Of a stretch of 64,000 nucleotides of DNA, positions 15,427-23,729 are shown piece by piece. Positions within the stretch are counted from its first letter, which is position 1; every line of letters starts with the position of its first letter. Source of the stretch: Pseudomonadota bacterium (GTDB lineage Archaea > Thermoplasmatota > SW-10-69-26 > JACQPN01 > JAJPHT01); NCBI GenBank assembly GCA_021325135.1, contig JAJPHT010000004.1:1-64000 (forward strand), read 5' to 3'. A program made the position numbers and the translations under genes. Below the pieces are notes generated by a model. The model made no database searches, was not told the origin of the DNA, and was given only the letters and a program-made list of their open reading frames with translations.

Positions 15427-16638
15427 TCAGGGCAGCGCCGTCGCGTCGTCCCACGCGAGGGGCCCTGCCTGCGCGGACGTGCGGAGGATCACGGCCTCGG
15501 GCGAGCCGCCGGCCTCGCGCAGGTCGACCTCCACGTGCGCGCCGCCAGGGGGCAGGTCCACGCCGGAGGCCGGCAGGGGCACCGCGAGGTCCACGGGGAC
15601 GAGGGGGGCCCCGGTGAAGACGGTCGCCTCCGGGAGGGGCAGCCCCAGCGCGGCCGCGTCCACGCGGTACTCGCGCGGGTCGATGACGTCCGGGTGGCCG
15701 TGGACCTCTGCGAGGGGCGCGTCGGGGAGCGGGAGCCAGGCGCCCCCGCTGGGCAGCGGCGCGTCCACCTCCAGCACGGGCGCGTCGCGCTCGCCGGGGC
15801 CCGCGGGGCGCGGGTCGAGGAGCGTGGGCTTGCCGGTGCCCAGCGCGAAGGCAGCCGCGGAGAGGTTGCCCTCGCCAAGCCGGTTCGCGGCGGCCACCGC
15901 ATATTGATAGCGTCCTCCCAGGGGCAGGCCCGAGTCGGTCCACGCGGGGGACGAGACGCGGGCCACGGGGCGCAGCGGGGAGCCGTCGTCGCCGCGGTAC
16001 ACGACGTAGCCGCGCAGCGGGTGGCCCCCGTCGTCGGCGGGCGGCGTCCACGAGAGCGAGACCTGCCCCAGCGAGGGGCCCGGAAGCGCGCTCAGGTTCG
16101 CGGGCGCGCCGGGCGCCGAGCCCCACATGGGCTCGATGGCGATGGCGATTTCCAGGCTCGCGGGGCCGTCCCCCTTCTGCGCGTCAAGGGTGGGCTCGTC
16201 GCGCAGGTCGAACGTCTCGCCCTGCCACGTCGCGTTGAGGGTGAACGTCTCGGGGAACGCGGCCAGCTCGCTGGCGTTCCACGCGACGCGGAGCGCGCCC
16301 GCGGGGCCGTCCGCGTCCACGCGCAGCGTCCAGGTGGCGCTGGGCGCAGGAGCCTCCAGGCTGCGGGAGAGGCGCTCCGACGCGTTGGGGGCCAGGAGGT
16401 ACGCCGAGAGCCACGCGCCGCCCGGGGGAGGCGGCGGCTCCGGAGCGTCGAGGCCGCGGTCGTAGCCCGAGGTGGCGTCGGGCGACACGCCCAGCGTGGC
16501 CTCGTCGTGGAGCGCGCCGGGCGCGCCCACGGAGGCGGTGAGGAGGAAGGGCGGGATGGCGGCCTGCGCTCCGCTGGGCTCCGCGCCCGCCAGGGGCGCG
16601 AGGAGGGCCAGCGTCAGCGCGAGGGCACGCCATCCCAT
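15427..16638 (-). CDS. Exported protein with fibronectin type III domain
   Basis: 403 aa. The signal peptide MGWRALALTLALLAPLAGA has no lipobox. A beta-rich region follows (to about residue 190), then an FN3 domain at roughly 195-285 (PGPSLGQVSLSWTPPADDGG, then YVVYRGDDG and YQYAVAAANRLGEGNLS), then a further beta region. It begins 10 bp after the stop of the large exported protein and is probably co-transcribed with it. The two share a segment of the type PDATSGYDRGLDAPEPP / DATPGYDDAYDAPQPP. Surface role inferred; no enzyme motif. Confidence 0.75.
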   Translation of the reverse strand: MGWRALALTLALLAPLAGAEPSGAQAAIPPFLLTASVGAPGALHDEATLGVSPDATSGYDRGLDAPEPPPPPGGAWLSAYLLAPNASERLSRSLEAPAPSATWTLRVDADGPAGALRVAWNASELAAFPETFTLNATWQGETFDLRDEPTLDAQKGDGPASLEIAIAIEPMWGSAPGAPANLSALPGPSLGQVSLSWTPPADDGGHPLRGYVVYRGDDGSPLRPVARVSSPAWTDSGLPLGGRYQYAVAAANRLGEGNLSAAAFALGTGKPTLLDPRPAGPGERDAPVLEVDAPLPSGGAWLPLPDAPLAEVHGHPDVIDPREYRVDAAALGLPLPEATVFTGAPLVPVDLAVPLPASGVDLPPGGAHVEVDLREAGGSPEAVILRTSAQAGPLAWDDATALP

Positions 16639-16648
16639 GGGGCTCGCC

Positions 16649-18865
16649 TCAGAGGAGCGACGCGGGGTCGAAGGGCAGCTGCGCCGCGCAGCCCTCGCCC
16701 AGCGCGAGGACGCACACGGGCGCGTCCTGCTGGCGCACGACGACCTCGAAGGTCTTCGCGGAGAGGCCCGAGGGCGCGCTCCACGAGTAGGACGACGCCT
16801 CGCGCAGGTCGACGCGCGTCGCGCCATCCACCAGCTCGAAGGCGTAGCCCTGGGGCAGCGCGCTGGCGTCCCACGTCAGCGTCTCGGAGCCCGCGGGGGC
16901 GTCGCGCGAGACGACCAGCGAGTACGCGGCCTTGCCGGCGGGAGCCACCACGGAGCGGTCCAGGGAGCGGCCCTGCGCCTGGAACGACGCGGAGGTCCAC
17001 GCCGTCGCGGCGGGGGTGGGCGGCTCCATGACGTCGGAGGCGTCGAAGCCGTCCGAGGCGCCCTGGGCGGCCTGGAGCGTCGCGTTGTCGCGCGCGCCGC
17101 TCTCGTCCTTCGCCGTGAAGGGGAGGACGAACGTCGGCGCGTCGGAGGGGCCCGACGAGGAGGGGAGCGCAGGCGCACGGATCGCCGCGTCGCCCAAGTG
17201 CAGCGAGGCGGGCTGGCCGTCGACGTAGACCCAGGCGCCGTAGCCCTCGTAGACGTAGGACGTGTCGTAGTAGCCGCAGCAGGACCACAGGAACGCGGTC
17301 CGGCTCACCTGGCTGGGGGCGTTCCAGAGGCCCGCGCCGCCCTTGGGGGCGCCCACGAGGTTCCAGCCCGCGTGGAGGTCCAGGTCCAGGCTGCGCACCG
17401 GGGTGCCCACCAGGGGGAAGGCGCCCCACGTCGTGCTGTGGACCCAGTAGCCGACGCCCGGCGCGAGGTCGCCGGCCACGGGCTGGTACTGCGAGCCGTC
17501 CCACGAGTAGGCGGCGTCCGCGGCGCCGCGGAAGAGGCCGGAGAGGCTCATGTCGGAGGTCTGCACGGGGATGCTCACGAGGCTCCAGCCCGGGTTGAGC
17601 CAGACGTAGCTGAGCGGCTCGGAGGTCACGAGGACCGTGAAGTCGCGCGAGCCCGTGGTCCCGCTGGCGTCGAAGGAGAACGAGGACTCCTGGCGCAGGT
17701 CGTGGATCGTCGCGCCATCGACGAGGTAGAGGTTGAACTCCGGGGGGAGCGCCCAGTCGGAGAAGTACGAGCTGAAGCTGCCCGTCGTGGAGCAGCCGCA
17801 GTCGGGCAGGTTCCACGTCACGCGCAGCGGGAAGGAGACCGTCGCGCTGCCGTTCACGATGGAGGTGGAGAGCTGCTGCTGGTCCGCGGCGTTGTCCGGG
17901 TACTCGAAGAAGGCCTGCACCGTGTCGTTGGCGGGCGAGGCCGGGGGCTGCGGCGCGTCGTAGGCGTCGTCGTAGCCGGGCGTCGCGTCGCCCTCCACGC
18001 CGTAGGTCGCGCCGTCGAACGCGTCGCCGACGCTGGCGTAGAGATAGCCGCGGAAGCCGTTGAGCGTGGCGTCCACGCCGTTGCAGTCCTGGTCGATCCC
18101 GTCGTAGGGCGCGTCGTAGGCGCCGGGGTGGATGGAGGCGTCGTTGTCGTTGCAGTCCGACGAGGCCGCGTAGCCGTCGCCGTCCGCGTCGACGGGGGGC
18201 TGGCCCGGGTCGCCCAGGGAGACGTCGAGGTTGTCGAAGCCGAAGCCCACCGCGGTGGGGTCGGTCCACGTCACGGCGTAGAAGTCGACGCCGTAGAGCG
18301 TGGTGGGTCCCGAGAGGGGCACCGCGCCGGAGGAGGCGACGATGGAGCCCGAGTCGTCCAGGAGCGAGGCCGTGGCCGCGTTGGCGACGGGGTCGATCTC
18401 CAGCAGGAGGTGGTTCCACGAGCCGGGCGTCGTGGCGGCGAACTCGCTGCTCTCGCCCTGGGAGGTCACGAGGAAGAGGCCGCTGTTGCCGTTGGTGTTG
18501 CCCGTGAGCTGGAAGGTGATCGTCTCGGTGTCCAGGCGGACGTGGAAGCCGGTGTCGGTGTCGCCCGTCCCCTGGTCGGGGCGCAGGTCGAAGGTCGCCT
18601 TGAGCGGAGCCCCGCCCAGGGGCTGCGCCATGTCATGCTCGACCGTCAGCCACTCGCCGCAGCAGGGGGGCGCCAGGCGCAGCAGGCAGTCGCCGCTGGA
18701 GCAGTCCACCGAGGCGCCGTCGCCCGTGACGTTCCAGTCCTGGAAGCCCTGGTCCCACGTCTCGTGGACGAGGGGGGTCGGGCTGGCGGTCGTGAGCATC
18801 GGCACGGCGAGCGCCGTGAGGCTCGCCAGAACTAGGGTGACGGCGTAGAGCCGGCTGCGGGTCAT
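16649..18865 (-). CDS. Large exported protein with MopE-type Asp-rich repeat
   Basis: 738 aa. A signal peptide (MTRSRLYAVTLVLASLTALA) is followed by a lectin-like beta domain to about residue 200. Next is the Asp-rich loop DADGDGYAASSDCNDNDASI with YDGIDQDCNGVD, the putative metal-binding motif of MopE-like proteins. The rest is beta-rich, with LNPGWSLVSIPVQ and LHAGWNLVGAPKG, recurring surface-protein motifs. GAGGAG five bases before the ATG fixes the start; GTTTAAGG about 55 bp upstream is the likely TATA. Probably surface or extracellular, calcium-binding by inference. Confidence 0.75.
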   Translation of the reverse strand: MTRSRLYAVTLVLASLTALAVPMLTTASPTPLVHETWDQGFQDWNVTGDGASVDCSSGDCLLRLAPPCCGEWLTVEHDMAQPLGGAPLKATFDLRPDQGTGDTDTGFHVRLDTETITFQLTGNTNGNSGLFLVTSQGESSEFAATTPGSWNHLLLEIDPVANAATASLLDDSGSIVASSGAVPLSGPTTLYGVDFYAVTWTDPTAVGFGFDNLDVSLGDPGQPPVDADGDGYAASSDCNDNDASIHPGAYDAPYDGIDQDCNGVDATLNGFRGYLYASVGDAFDGATYGVEGDATPGYDDAYDAPQPPASPANDTVQAFFEYPDNAADQQQLSTSIVNGSATVSFPLRVTWNLPDCGCSTTGSFSSYFSDWALPPEFNLYLVDGATIHDLRQESSFSFDASGTTGSRDFTVLVTSEPLSYVWLNPGWSLVSIPVQTSDMSLSGLFRGAADAAYSWDGSQYQPVAGDLAPGVGYWVHSTTWGAFPLVGTPVRSLDLDLHAGWNLVGAPKGGAGLWNAPSQVSRTAFLWSCCGYYDTSYVYEGYGAWVYVDGQPASLHLGDAAIRAPALPSSSGPSDAPTFVLPFTAKDESGARDNATLQAAQGASDGFDASDVMEPPTPAATAWTSASFQAQGRSLDRSVVAPAGKAAYSLVVSRDAPAGSETLTWDASALPQGYAFELVDGATRVDLREASSYSWSAPSGLSAKTFEVVVRQQDAPVCVLALGEGCAAQLPFDPASLL

Positions 18866-19032
18866 GTCTCCTCGCTCCGCCGGGCGGACCCGGCGCATCC
18901 GGGACAAGCAAGCGAGCCTTAAACCCGCGCATCCAACTGGTTGCCTGGCGTGGCGGTTGTCACCAAGGGGGACGATCGCCCTGCCCCGTTCGAGGGGGCG
19001 GAGCCCGAGGGAAAAGAAAAGAGAGGGGCTTG

Positions 19033-19443
19033 TTACAACGTCGCCCGCTCGGGCACGAACTTGTAGCCGTACTGGATGACGCCGCTCTCGCCCTCGGTGT
19101 TGATGCGCCGGAAGACGGCGTGGACGGGCGTGCCGACGCCCACCTGGTCGGGCTTGGCGTCCACGATCTGCGCCGTGACGCGGGGCCCCTCCTCCAGGCG
19201 CACGAGGGCCAGGAGGTAGGGCGCTTGGAGCTCGAAGCCGGCGGGGGGCGCGTGGACGGTGGTGACCGCCTCGACGGCGCCCTTGCCGCTGAGCTTGAAC
19301 GGCGTGAGCTTGCCGTAGCTGGCGTGGCGGCACTTGGGGCAGAGCGTCCGGCTGGGGAAGAGGACGCTGCCGCAGTTGCCGCACTTGACGCCCTTCATGG
19401 CGTAGCGCTCGTCGATCTCGCGCCAGAAGCGTGGGGTCTGCAT
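19033..19443 (-). CDS. DUF35 OB-fold zinc-ribbon protein of the mevalonate cluster
   Basis: 136 aa. Four zinc ligands in CGNCGSVLFPSRTLCPKC (residues about 22-39) precede an OB fold. In archaea this protein bridges acetoacetyl-CoA thiolase and HMG-CoA synthase and completes a shared CoA-binding site for channelling. ATG 19443 is chosen because GGGAGGGAG lies just upstream; a GTG two codons earlier would overlap the thiolase stop. Last gene of a cluster transcribed from 21996 towards 19033. Confidence 0.88.
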   Translation of the reverse strand: MQTPRFWREIDERYAMKGVKCGNCGSVLFPSRTLCPKCRHASYGKLTPFKLSGKGAVEAVTTVHAPPAGFELQAPYLLALVRLEEGPRVTAQIVDAKPDQVGVGTPVHAVFRRINTEGESGVIQYGYKFVPERATL

Positions 19444-19445
19444 GC

Positions 19446-20627
19446 TCACTCCCTCCCGAAGATGGACACGACGGCGGTGGCGCCGCTGCCGCCCACGTTG
19501 TGCGCGAGGCCGATGCGCGCGTCGCGCACCTGGCGCTCGCCCGCGGCGCCGCGAAGCTGGGCCACGATCTCGGCGACCTGCGCGAGGCCCGTGGCGCCCG
19601 GCGGGTGGCCGCGCGCCTTGAGGCCGCCGCTGGTGTTGACGGGCATCTCGCCCGAGAGCGAGGTGAGGCCGTTCTGCGCGGCCTTGCCGCCCGCGCCCTT
19701 CTCGTAGAGGCCCAGGTCCTCCAGCGCCATGATCTCCGCGATGGTGAACGCGTCGTGGACCTCCGCGACGTCCACGTCCGCGGGCGCGACGCCCGCCTTG
19801 CGGTAGGCGAGGTCGGCCGCGGCGCGCGTCGCCGCGAAGCTCGTGATGTCAGCCCGGTCCGCCAGGGCGAAGCGGTCCGAGGCCTGCGCGCTGGCGAGGA
19901 TGCGCACGGGCTTCGCGCTGGAGGAGGCCGCGATCTCGTCGCTGCAAAGCACGACCGCGGCCGCGCCGTCGACGTTCGCCGCGCAGTCGAGCATGCGCAG
20001 CGGGTCCGCCACCATGGGGCTGCGGAGCACCTGGTCCATGGTGATGGTGAACGGGTAGGCCGCCTTCTTGTTGCGCGCGCCCGCCTCGTGGTTCTTCACG
20101 GCGACGGCCGCGAGCATCTCCCGCGTGGTGCCGTGGCGGCGCATGTGCTCCTGCGCCATGAGGGCGTGGACGCCGGGGAAGGTCGCGCCGTAGAAGGCCT
20201 CCCACTCCTGGTCCAGCGCCGCCGCGAGGGTGTTGGTCTGCTCCTGGTCCATGACGTCGGTCATCTTCTCGACGCCGCCCACCACGACCACGTCCGCCTC
20301 GCCGCTGCGGATGGCGAGGTAGCCCTGCCGGAGCGCCACCGCGCCGGAGGCGTCGGCCGCCTCGATGCGCGTGGCCGGGATGCGGTTGTCCGCGAGGCCC
20401 GCCTCGTCCACCACCAGCGCGCCCACGTGCTCCTGCCCGATGAAGCGGCCCGCGCTCATGGAGCCCACGTAGAGGCAGTCGATGTCGTCGCCCGCGATGC
20501 CCGCGTCCTTCACGGCCGCGAGGCCCGCCTGGCCGATGAGCGTGCGGAAGGAGTCCTCCCAGAGCTCGCCGAACTTCGTGACGCCCGCCCCGAGGACGTG
20601 GACGCCGCGGCCCTTGTGCGTGCTCAC
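19446..20627 (-). CDS. Thiolase of the archaeal mevalonate cluster (nucleophile Cys replaced)
   Basis: 393 aa, thiolase fold. Expected role: condense two acetyl-CoA to acetoacetyl-CoA for HMG-CoA synthase. GGLKARGHPPGATG supplies the catalytic His and EVHDAFTIAE and LAHNVGGSGAT are in place. The position of the usual nucleophilic Cys reads EAADASGAV: Asp92 (codon GAC at 20354-20352) instead of Cys. Activity as a normal thiolase is therefore doubtful. GTG start overlaps the stop of the small upstream gene. Confidence 0.88.
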   Translation of the reverse strand: MSTHKGRGVHVLGAGVTKFGELWEDSFRTLIGQAGLAAVKDAGIAGDDIDCLYVGSMSAGRFIGQEHVGALVVDEAGLADNRIPATRIEAADASGAVALRQGYLAIRSGEADVVVVGGVEKMTDVMDQEQTNTLAAALDQEWEAFYGATFPGVHALMAQEHMRRHGTTREMLAAVAVKNHEAGARNKKAAYPFTITMDQVLRSPMVADPLRMLDCAANVDGAAAVVLCSDEIAASSSAKPVRILASAQASDRFALADRADITSFAATRAAADLAYRKAGVAPADVDVAEVHDAFTIAEIMALEDLGLYEKGAGGKAAQNGLTSLSGEMPVNTSGGLKARGHPPGATGLAQVAEIVAQLRGAAGERQVRDARIGLAHNVGGSGATAVVSIFGRE

Positions 20628-20935
20628 TTGTCGTCACCGATATCAAAATCCACGCCCGCGAGCGGCGGGAGCTTCCTGGGCGCGGCGTTGTTCGGCTCGG
20701 GGATGGCGTCCGCGTGGACGGGCGGCGCGGCGACGCGCTCGGGCTGCGGCATCTGGAGCGCGCTCACGTGGCGCGGGTCCATGCCCATCCGGGCGAGGTG
20801 CTCGCGGCGCGCGTCCACCATGGCGCGGCCTTCCGCGAAGAAGGCGCCCTTGGAGAGGACGGCGTCGTGGGGCTCGGGAGTCTTGGGGCCCTTCTTGGGG
20901 GCCGGGAACGGGACGTTGGGAGTGAACTCGGTCAG
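20624..20935 (-). CDS. Small unknown protein between HMG-CoA synthase and thiolase
   Basis: About 103 aa if translation begins at CTG 20935, which overlaps the HMG-CoA synthase stop as CTGA. The frame reads [20 protein letters not shown], then [20 protein letters not shown] and an acidic end FDIGDDK. No ATG, GTG or TTG is near; the first is ATG 20821, which would drop 38 good-looking residues. The stop overlaps the thiolase GTG as GTGA. The tight packing argues the frame is real. Function unknown. Confidence 0.6.
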   Translation of the reverse strand: MTEFTPNVPFPAPKKGPKTPEPHDAVLSKGAFFAEGRAMVDARREHLARMGMDPRHVSALQMPQPERVAAPPVHADAIPEPNNAAPRKLPPLAGVDFDIGDDK

Positions 20936-21996
20936 GCGGAGGCCCCCTTCTGGATCTTTCCACGGTACTTGGCGTAGGTGGCGTAGTCGACGTACTCCTT
21001 GTCGGCCACGAGGTCCTGCACGGTGGGCGTGCGGGCGCGGTCGAGGCGCGAGATGGCGTCGGTGACGGTGATGTCGAAGGCGTCGGCGCCGGCGCCGCTG
21101 CCGTAGGCGCACAGGAAGATGCGGTCGCCCGGCGCGGCCTCGTCGAGGATGGCGCACAGGCCCAGCACGCTGGAGCCCGAGTAGGTGTTGCCGATGATGG
21201 GCGTCAGCAGGCCGGTCTTGTACTGCTCGCTGGTGAAGCCCATCTTCTCGCAGATGCGCACGGGGAACTTGCCGTTGGGCTGGTGGACCACCGCGTAGCG
21301 GTAGTCCTTCGCGCTGGTGCCAGCCTTCCGAAAGAGCCCCTCGCTGGCCTCGCGGACGTGGCGGAAGTAGGCGGGCTCGCCGGTGAAGCGGCCGCCGTGC
21401 GTGGGGTAGCGCTGCCCCTCGCGGCGCCAGAAGTCGGGCGTGTCGGTGGTGTACGAGGTCGTGTGGTCGATGCGCGCGACGACGTCCTTGGTGCCGATGA
21501 CGAAGGCGGCCGCGCCCGCGCTGGCGGAGTACTCCAGCGCGTCGCCGGGCGCCCCCTGGGAGGTGTCCGCGCCGATGGCCAGCGCGTTCTGGATGTAGCC
21601 CGCCTTCACGAGCCCCATGGCGGCCTGCATCGCGGCGGTGCCCGCCTTGCAGGCGAACTCGAAGTCCGCGGCCGTCATGCGCGGGTCGCAGTCGATGGCC
21701 TCGCTCACGATGGTGGCCGTGGGCTTCACCGCGTAGACGTGGCTCTCGGAGCCCACGTAGATGGCGCCGATGGTGGCGGGGTCGACGCGCCCGCGCGCGA
21801 GGGCCTGCCGCGCGGCGTCCACCGAGAGGGTGGTGGTGTCCTGGTCGGGCGAGGGGACGGACTTCTCGAAGACGCCCAGCCCCTTCTTGATGCTCTCGGG
21901 ATCCTCGCCCCACACCCGCGCGATCTCCTCGCTGCGGATGCGGTAGCGGGGGATCGACGCTCCGTAGGAGACGATCCCCACCACGGGGTCCGACAT
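20932..21996 (-). CDS. Hydroxymethylglutaryl-CoA synthase, archaeal
   Basis: 354 aa. Condenses acetoacetyl-CoA with acetyl-CoA to HMG-CoA, precursor of isoprenoid lipids. Nucleophile Cys116 in FEFACKAGT, the HQPNGKFP His motif and [10 protein letters not shown] are present. The ATG at 21996 gives the typical start [12 protein letters not shown] and lies 27 bp from a TATA box, so the 21 in-frame codons upstream are not used. Followed by the unknown small gene, thiolase and DUF35 with 4-base overlaps. Confidence 0.95.
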   Translation of the reverse strand: MSDPVVGIVSYGASIPRYRIRSEEIARVWGEDPESIKKGLGVFEKSVPSPDQDTTTLSVDAARQALARGRVDPATIGAIYVGSESHVYAVKPTATIVSEAIDCDPRMTAADFEFACKAGTAAMQAAMGLVKAGYIQNALAIGADTSQGAPGDALEYSASAGAAAFVIGTKDVVARIDHTTSYTTDTPDFWRREGQRYPTHGGRFTGEPAYFRHVREASEGLFRKAGTSAKDYRYAVVHQPNGKFPVRICEKMGFTSEQYKTGLLTPIIGNTYSGSSVLGLCAILDEAAPGDRIFLCAYGSGAGADAFDITVTDAISRLDRARTPTVQDLVADKEYVDYATYAKYRGKIQKGASA

Positions 21997-22018
21997 GCGC
22001 GGCGCTACGCCCGTCCCG

Positions 22019-22028
22019 GTATTATAGA
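22019..22028 (-). promoter_or_regulatory. TATA box of the HMG-CoA synthase operon (leaderless)
   Basis: CTATAATACC on the minus strand, centred about 27 bp before the ATG at 21996, the strongest TATA-like site in this part of the window. Transcript should start at the ATG. Confidence 0.8.
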
Positions 22029-22074
22029 TGACGGGACCGATGTCGCGTTGCATCGGCAAGCGTCGACATCCAGC

Positions 22075-22821
22075 CTACGGGGGCGGCTTGAGCGACATGC
22101 GCCCCGGGGGGCTCTCCGGGAGGGGCGCGCGGACGCCCTCCGCGGGGGGCTGCCCGGGGGGCGCGGCGCGCCGCCGCAGGAGGGCCCACGCGCCGGCCGC
22201 GCCCGCCGCGACCAGGAGGGCGCCGCCCGCCACGTAGGGGAGCGCGTGCGCGAGGGCGGGAGGGAGGAGGGCCCGCTGCACCGCGTAGCCGTCCAGCGCG
22301 CGGGTGCCGTCCGCCTCCTTCCAGCCGTTGCCGGGCGTGTAGACGATGGTGGAGGCGCCCACGTTCTGGAGCACCGAGCCGGGGCCAAGCCCGGGGACGC
22401 TGGCGTAGGGGATGCGCGCGGTGTAGGAGCCGGGCTTTCCGGTCTTCGCCGAGACGCGGTCGAGGCCGCCCTGCATCTTCTCGGGGGAGTTGCTGGCCGC
22501 GAACTGCTGCGTGGTGCGCAGGCTCGTCGCGAGCTTGCCCGACGAGGTGACGGCGACCATGGCGATCCAGCGCGCGCCGTTGAAGTCGAACCCGATGGCC
22601 ATGCCGTGGTCGGGCGTGAGGTTGTCCATCTCGCGGACCTTGAACGTGAAGACGACGCCCGAGGGGTCGGGCTCGAACCAGGCGGCGAGGAAGTCCAGGT
22701 CGGGGCTGGACGTGGCGTCCGCCGTGTCCGTGATGTCGGGGTTCGCCTCGTCGCCCGCCTGCGCGAGGGGCAGCAGGAGCGCGCTCGCGAGGACGATGGC
22801 CCAAGCCGTCTGAAGCCTCAC
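22075..22821 (-). CDS. Exported protein with C-terminal membrane anchor
   Basis: 248 aa. GTG start at 22821, signal peptide VRLQTAWAIVLASALLLPLAQA, then an acidic beta-rich domain of about 150 aa (ANPDITDTADATSS, DHGMAIGFDFNGARW), one transmembrane helix near residue 200 ([19 protein letters not shown]) and a Pro/Arg-rich tail. It should sit outside, anchored at its C-terminus. No family recognised. The promoter 14-mer 25 nt upstream fixes the start. Confidence 0.7.
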   Translation of the reverse strand: MRLQTAWAIVLASALLLPLAQAGDEANPDITDTADATSSPDLDFLAAWFEPDPSGVVFTFKVREMDNLTPDHGMAIGFDFNGARWIAMVAVTSSGKLATSLRTTQQFAASNSPEKMQGGLDRVSAKTGKPGSYTARIPYASVPGLGPGSVLQNVGASTIVYTPGNGWKEADGTRALDGYAVQRALLPPALAHALPYVAGGALLVAAGAAGAWALLRRRAAPPGQPPAEGVRAPLPESPPGRMSLKPPP

Positions 22822-22846
22822 GAGGGCCGGAGGCGCCCGGCCCGGA

Positions 22847-22860
22847 GAAAAGCGTTGTGG
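22847..22860 (-). promoter_or_regulatory. Promoter box CCACAACGCTTTTC of the anchored exported protein
   Basis: Identical 14-mer to that at 15383-15396, again with 25 nt between it and the start codon. Both genes encode exported proteins, so it may be a shared BRE-TATA combination. Confidence 0.6.
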
Positions 22861-22868
22861 AGCCGGGG

Positions 22869-23561
22869 TCACCCGATGTCGCGCAGCACTTCGATCATCT
22901 TGTCCAGCGGCATGCGCGTGACCACCAGGGGGATCGTCTCGGTCTTGGCGAGGCGCAGGGCGAGGTCGTCCATCTTCTCGGGGCGGTGGTAGACGATGAG
23001 GGCCGGCTTCATGGGGTGGACGCGGATGGCGACCATGGGGCTGCGGCCGGTGCTGATGCCGGTGAAGATGAGCGCGCGCTCGCTGGTCCACCCGTAGATC
23101 TTCATGTACTCGAAGGCGGTGAGCGAGGTGATCGCCTTCACGGAGTCGATGATGGTGTAGCCCTTGAGCTCGTGGTGGAGGTTCTCCTCGTTGGCCAGCG
23201 TCTCGCCCTCGATGGCCTGGACGAACTTCGTCATGGGCACGGGGATGAGAAGCTCGCGGATGTCCAGGATCGCCTCGTTGGTCTCCATCATCGACTGGTA
23301 GTTGCGCAGGACGCGGTTGCCTCGCTCCTCGTCGATGGCCAGCAGCCCCTTGACGATGCGCTGGACGGTCAAGGTGCCCGGGCTCTTGCGGCGGCCGGAC
23401 TCGTAGTCGCTGATGACCGAGGGGGAGACGCCCAGGAACTCGGCGAGCTCCGTCTGGGAGGCCTGGAAGATCTCCCGCCACTTGCGGATGGTGGGGCCGG
23501 GCTCGCGCGAGAGGGTGATCTCGCCGGCCATCTTCTCGGCCATCCTGTCCTTGATCGTCAC
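22869..23561 (-). CDS. HTH transcriptional regulator, COG1709-like
   Basis: 230 aa. An XRE-type helix-turn-helix lies at about residues 22-75 (WREIFQASQTELAEFLGVSP, SVISDYESGRRKSPG). A C-terminal domain follows, with HELKGYTIIDSVKAITSLTA and a segment ALIFTGISTGRSPMVAI that may bind a small ligand. This two-part layout matches archaeal regulators of COG1709. GTG 23561 is chosen because TTTTTAT is centred 26 bp upstream. The gene is divergent from the MFS-ABC genes and separated from them by a very large hairpin, a plausible operator. Confidence 0.85.
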   Translation of the reverse strand: MTIKDRMAEKMAGEITLSREPGPTIRKWREIFQASQTELAEFLGVSPSVISDYESGRRKSPGTLTVQRIVKGLLAIDEERGNRVLRNYQSMMETNEAILDIRELLIPVPMTKFVQAIEGETLANEENLHHELKGYTIIDSVKAITSLTAFEYMKIYGWTSERALIFTGISTGRSPMVAIRVHPMKPALIVYHRPEKMDDLALRLAKTETIPLVVTRMPLDKMIEVLRDIG

Positions 23562-23583
23562 GCGCGCCCATCGGCGCGTGCCG

Positions 23584-23590
23584 ATAAAAA
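23584..23590 (-). promoter_or_regulatory. TATA box of the COG1709-like regulator
   Basis: TTTTTAT on the minus strand, centred 26 bp before the GTG at 23561. Confidence 0.75.
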
Positions 23591-23626
23591 GCTGCCGTGA
23601 GTGGCTTCGGGGGTTGCCGTAGGCGC

Positions 23627-23686
23627 GGTGGTCGCGCGCGTGGTGCGCGGGGGCGCGCCCCCGCGCACCACACGCGCGCGACCACC
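23627..23686. repeat. 60-bp near-perfect inverted repeat (giant hairpin)
   Basis: The left arm, about 30 nt from 23627 (GGTGGTCGCGCGCG onward), and the right arm, about 32 nt ending at 23686 (CGCGCGACCACC), are complementary apart from a 2-nt bulge. They meet at a central GCGC. It lies between the divergent regulator and MFS genes. As DNA it could be a cruciform or operator; as RNA it would be an extremely stable stem. Confidence 0.75.
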
Positions 23687-23729
23687 AAGGAAGCGAACGT
23701 TGAAGCGAGACCCAGGGTTCGGCGTGCCC

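Noticed and set aside
16472..18835. A 787-codon open frame on the plus strand
   Set aside because: Antisense to the large exported proteins, which have signal peptides, an FN3 domain, a MopE motif and a ribosome binding site.
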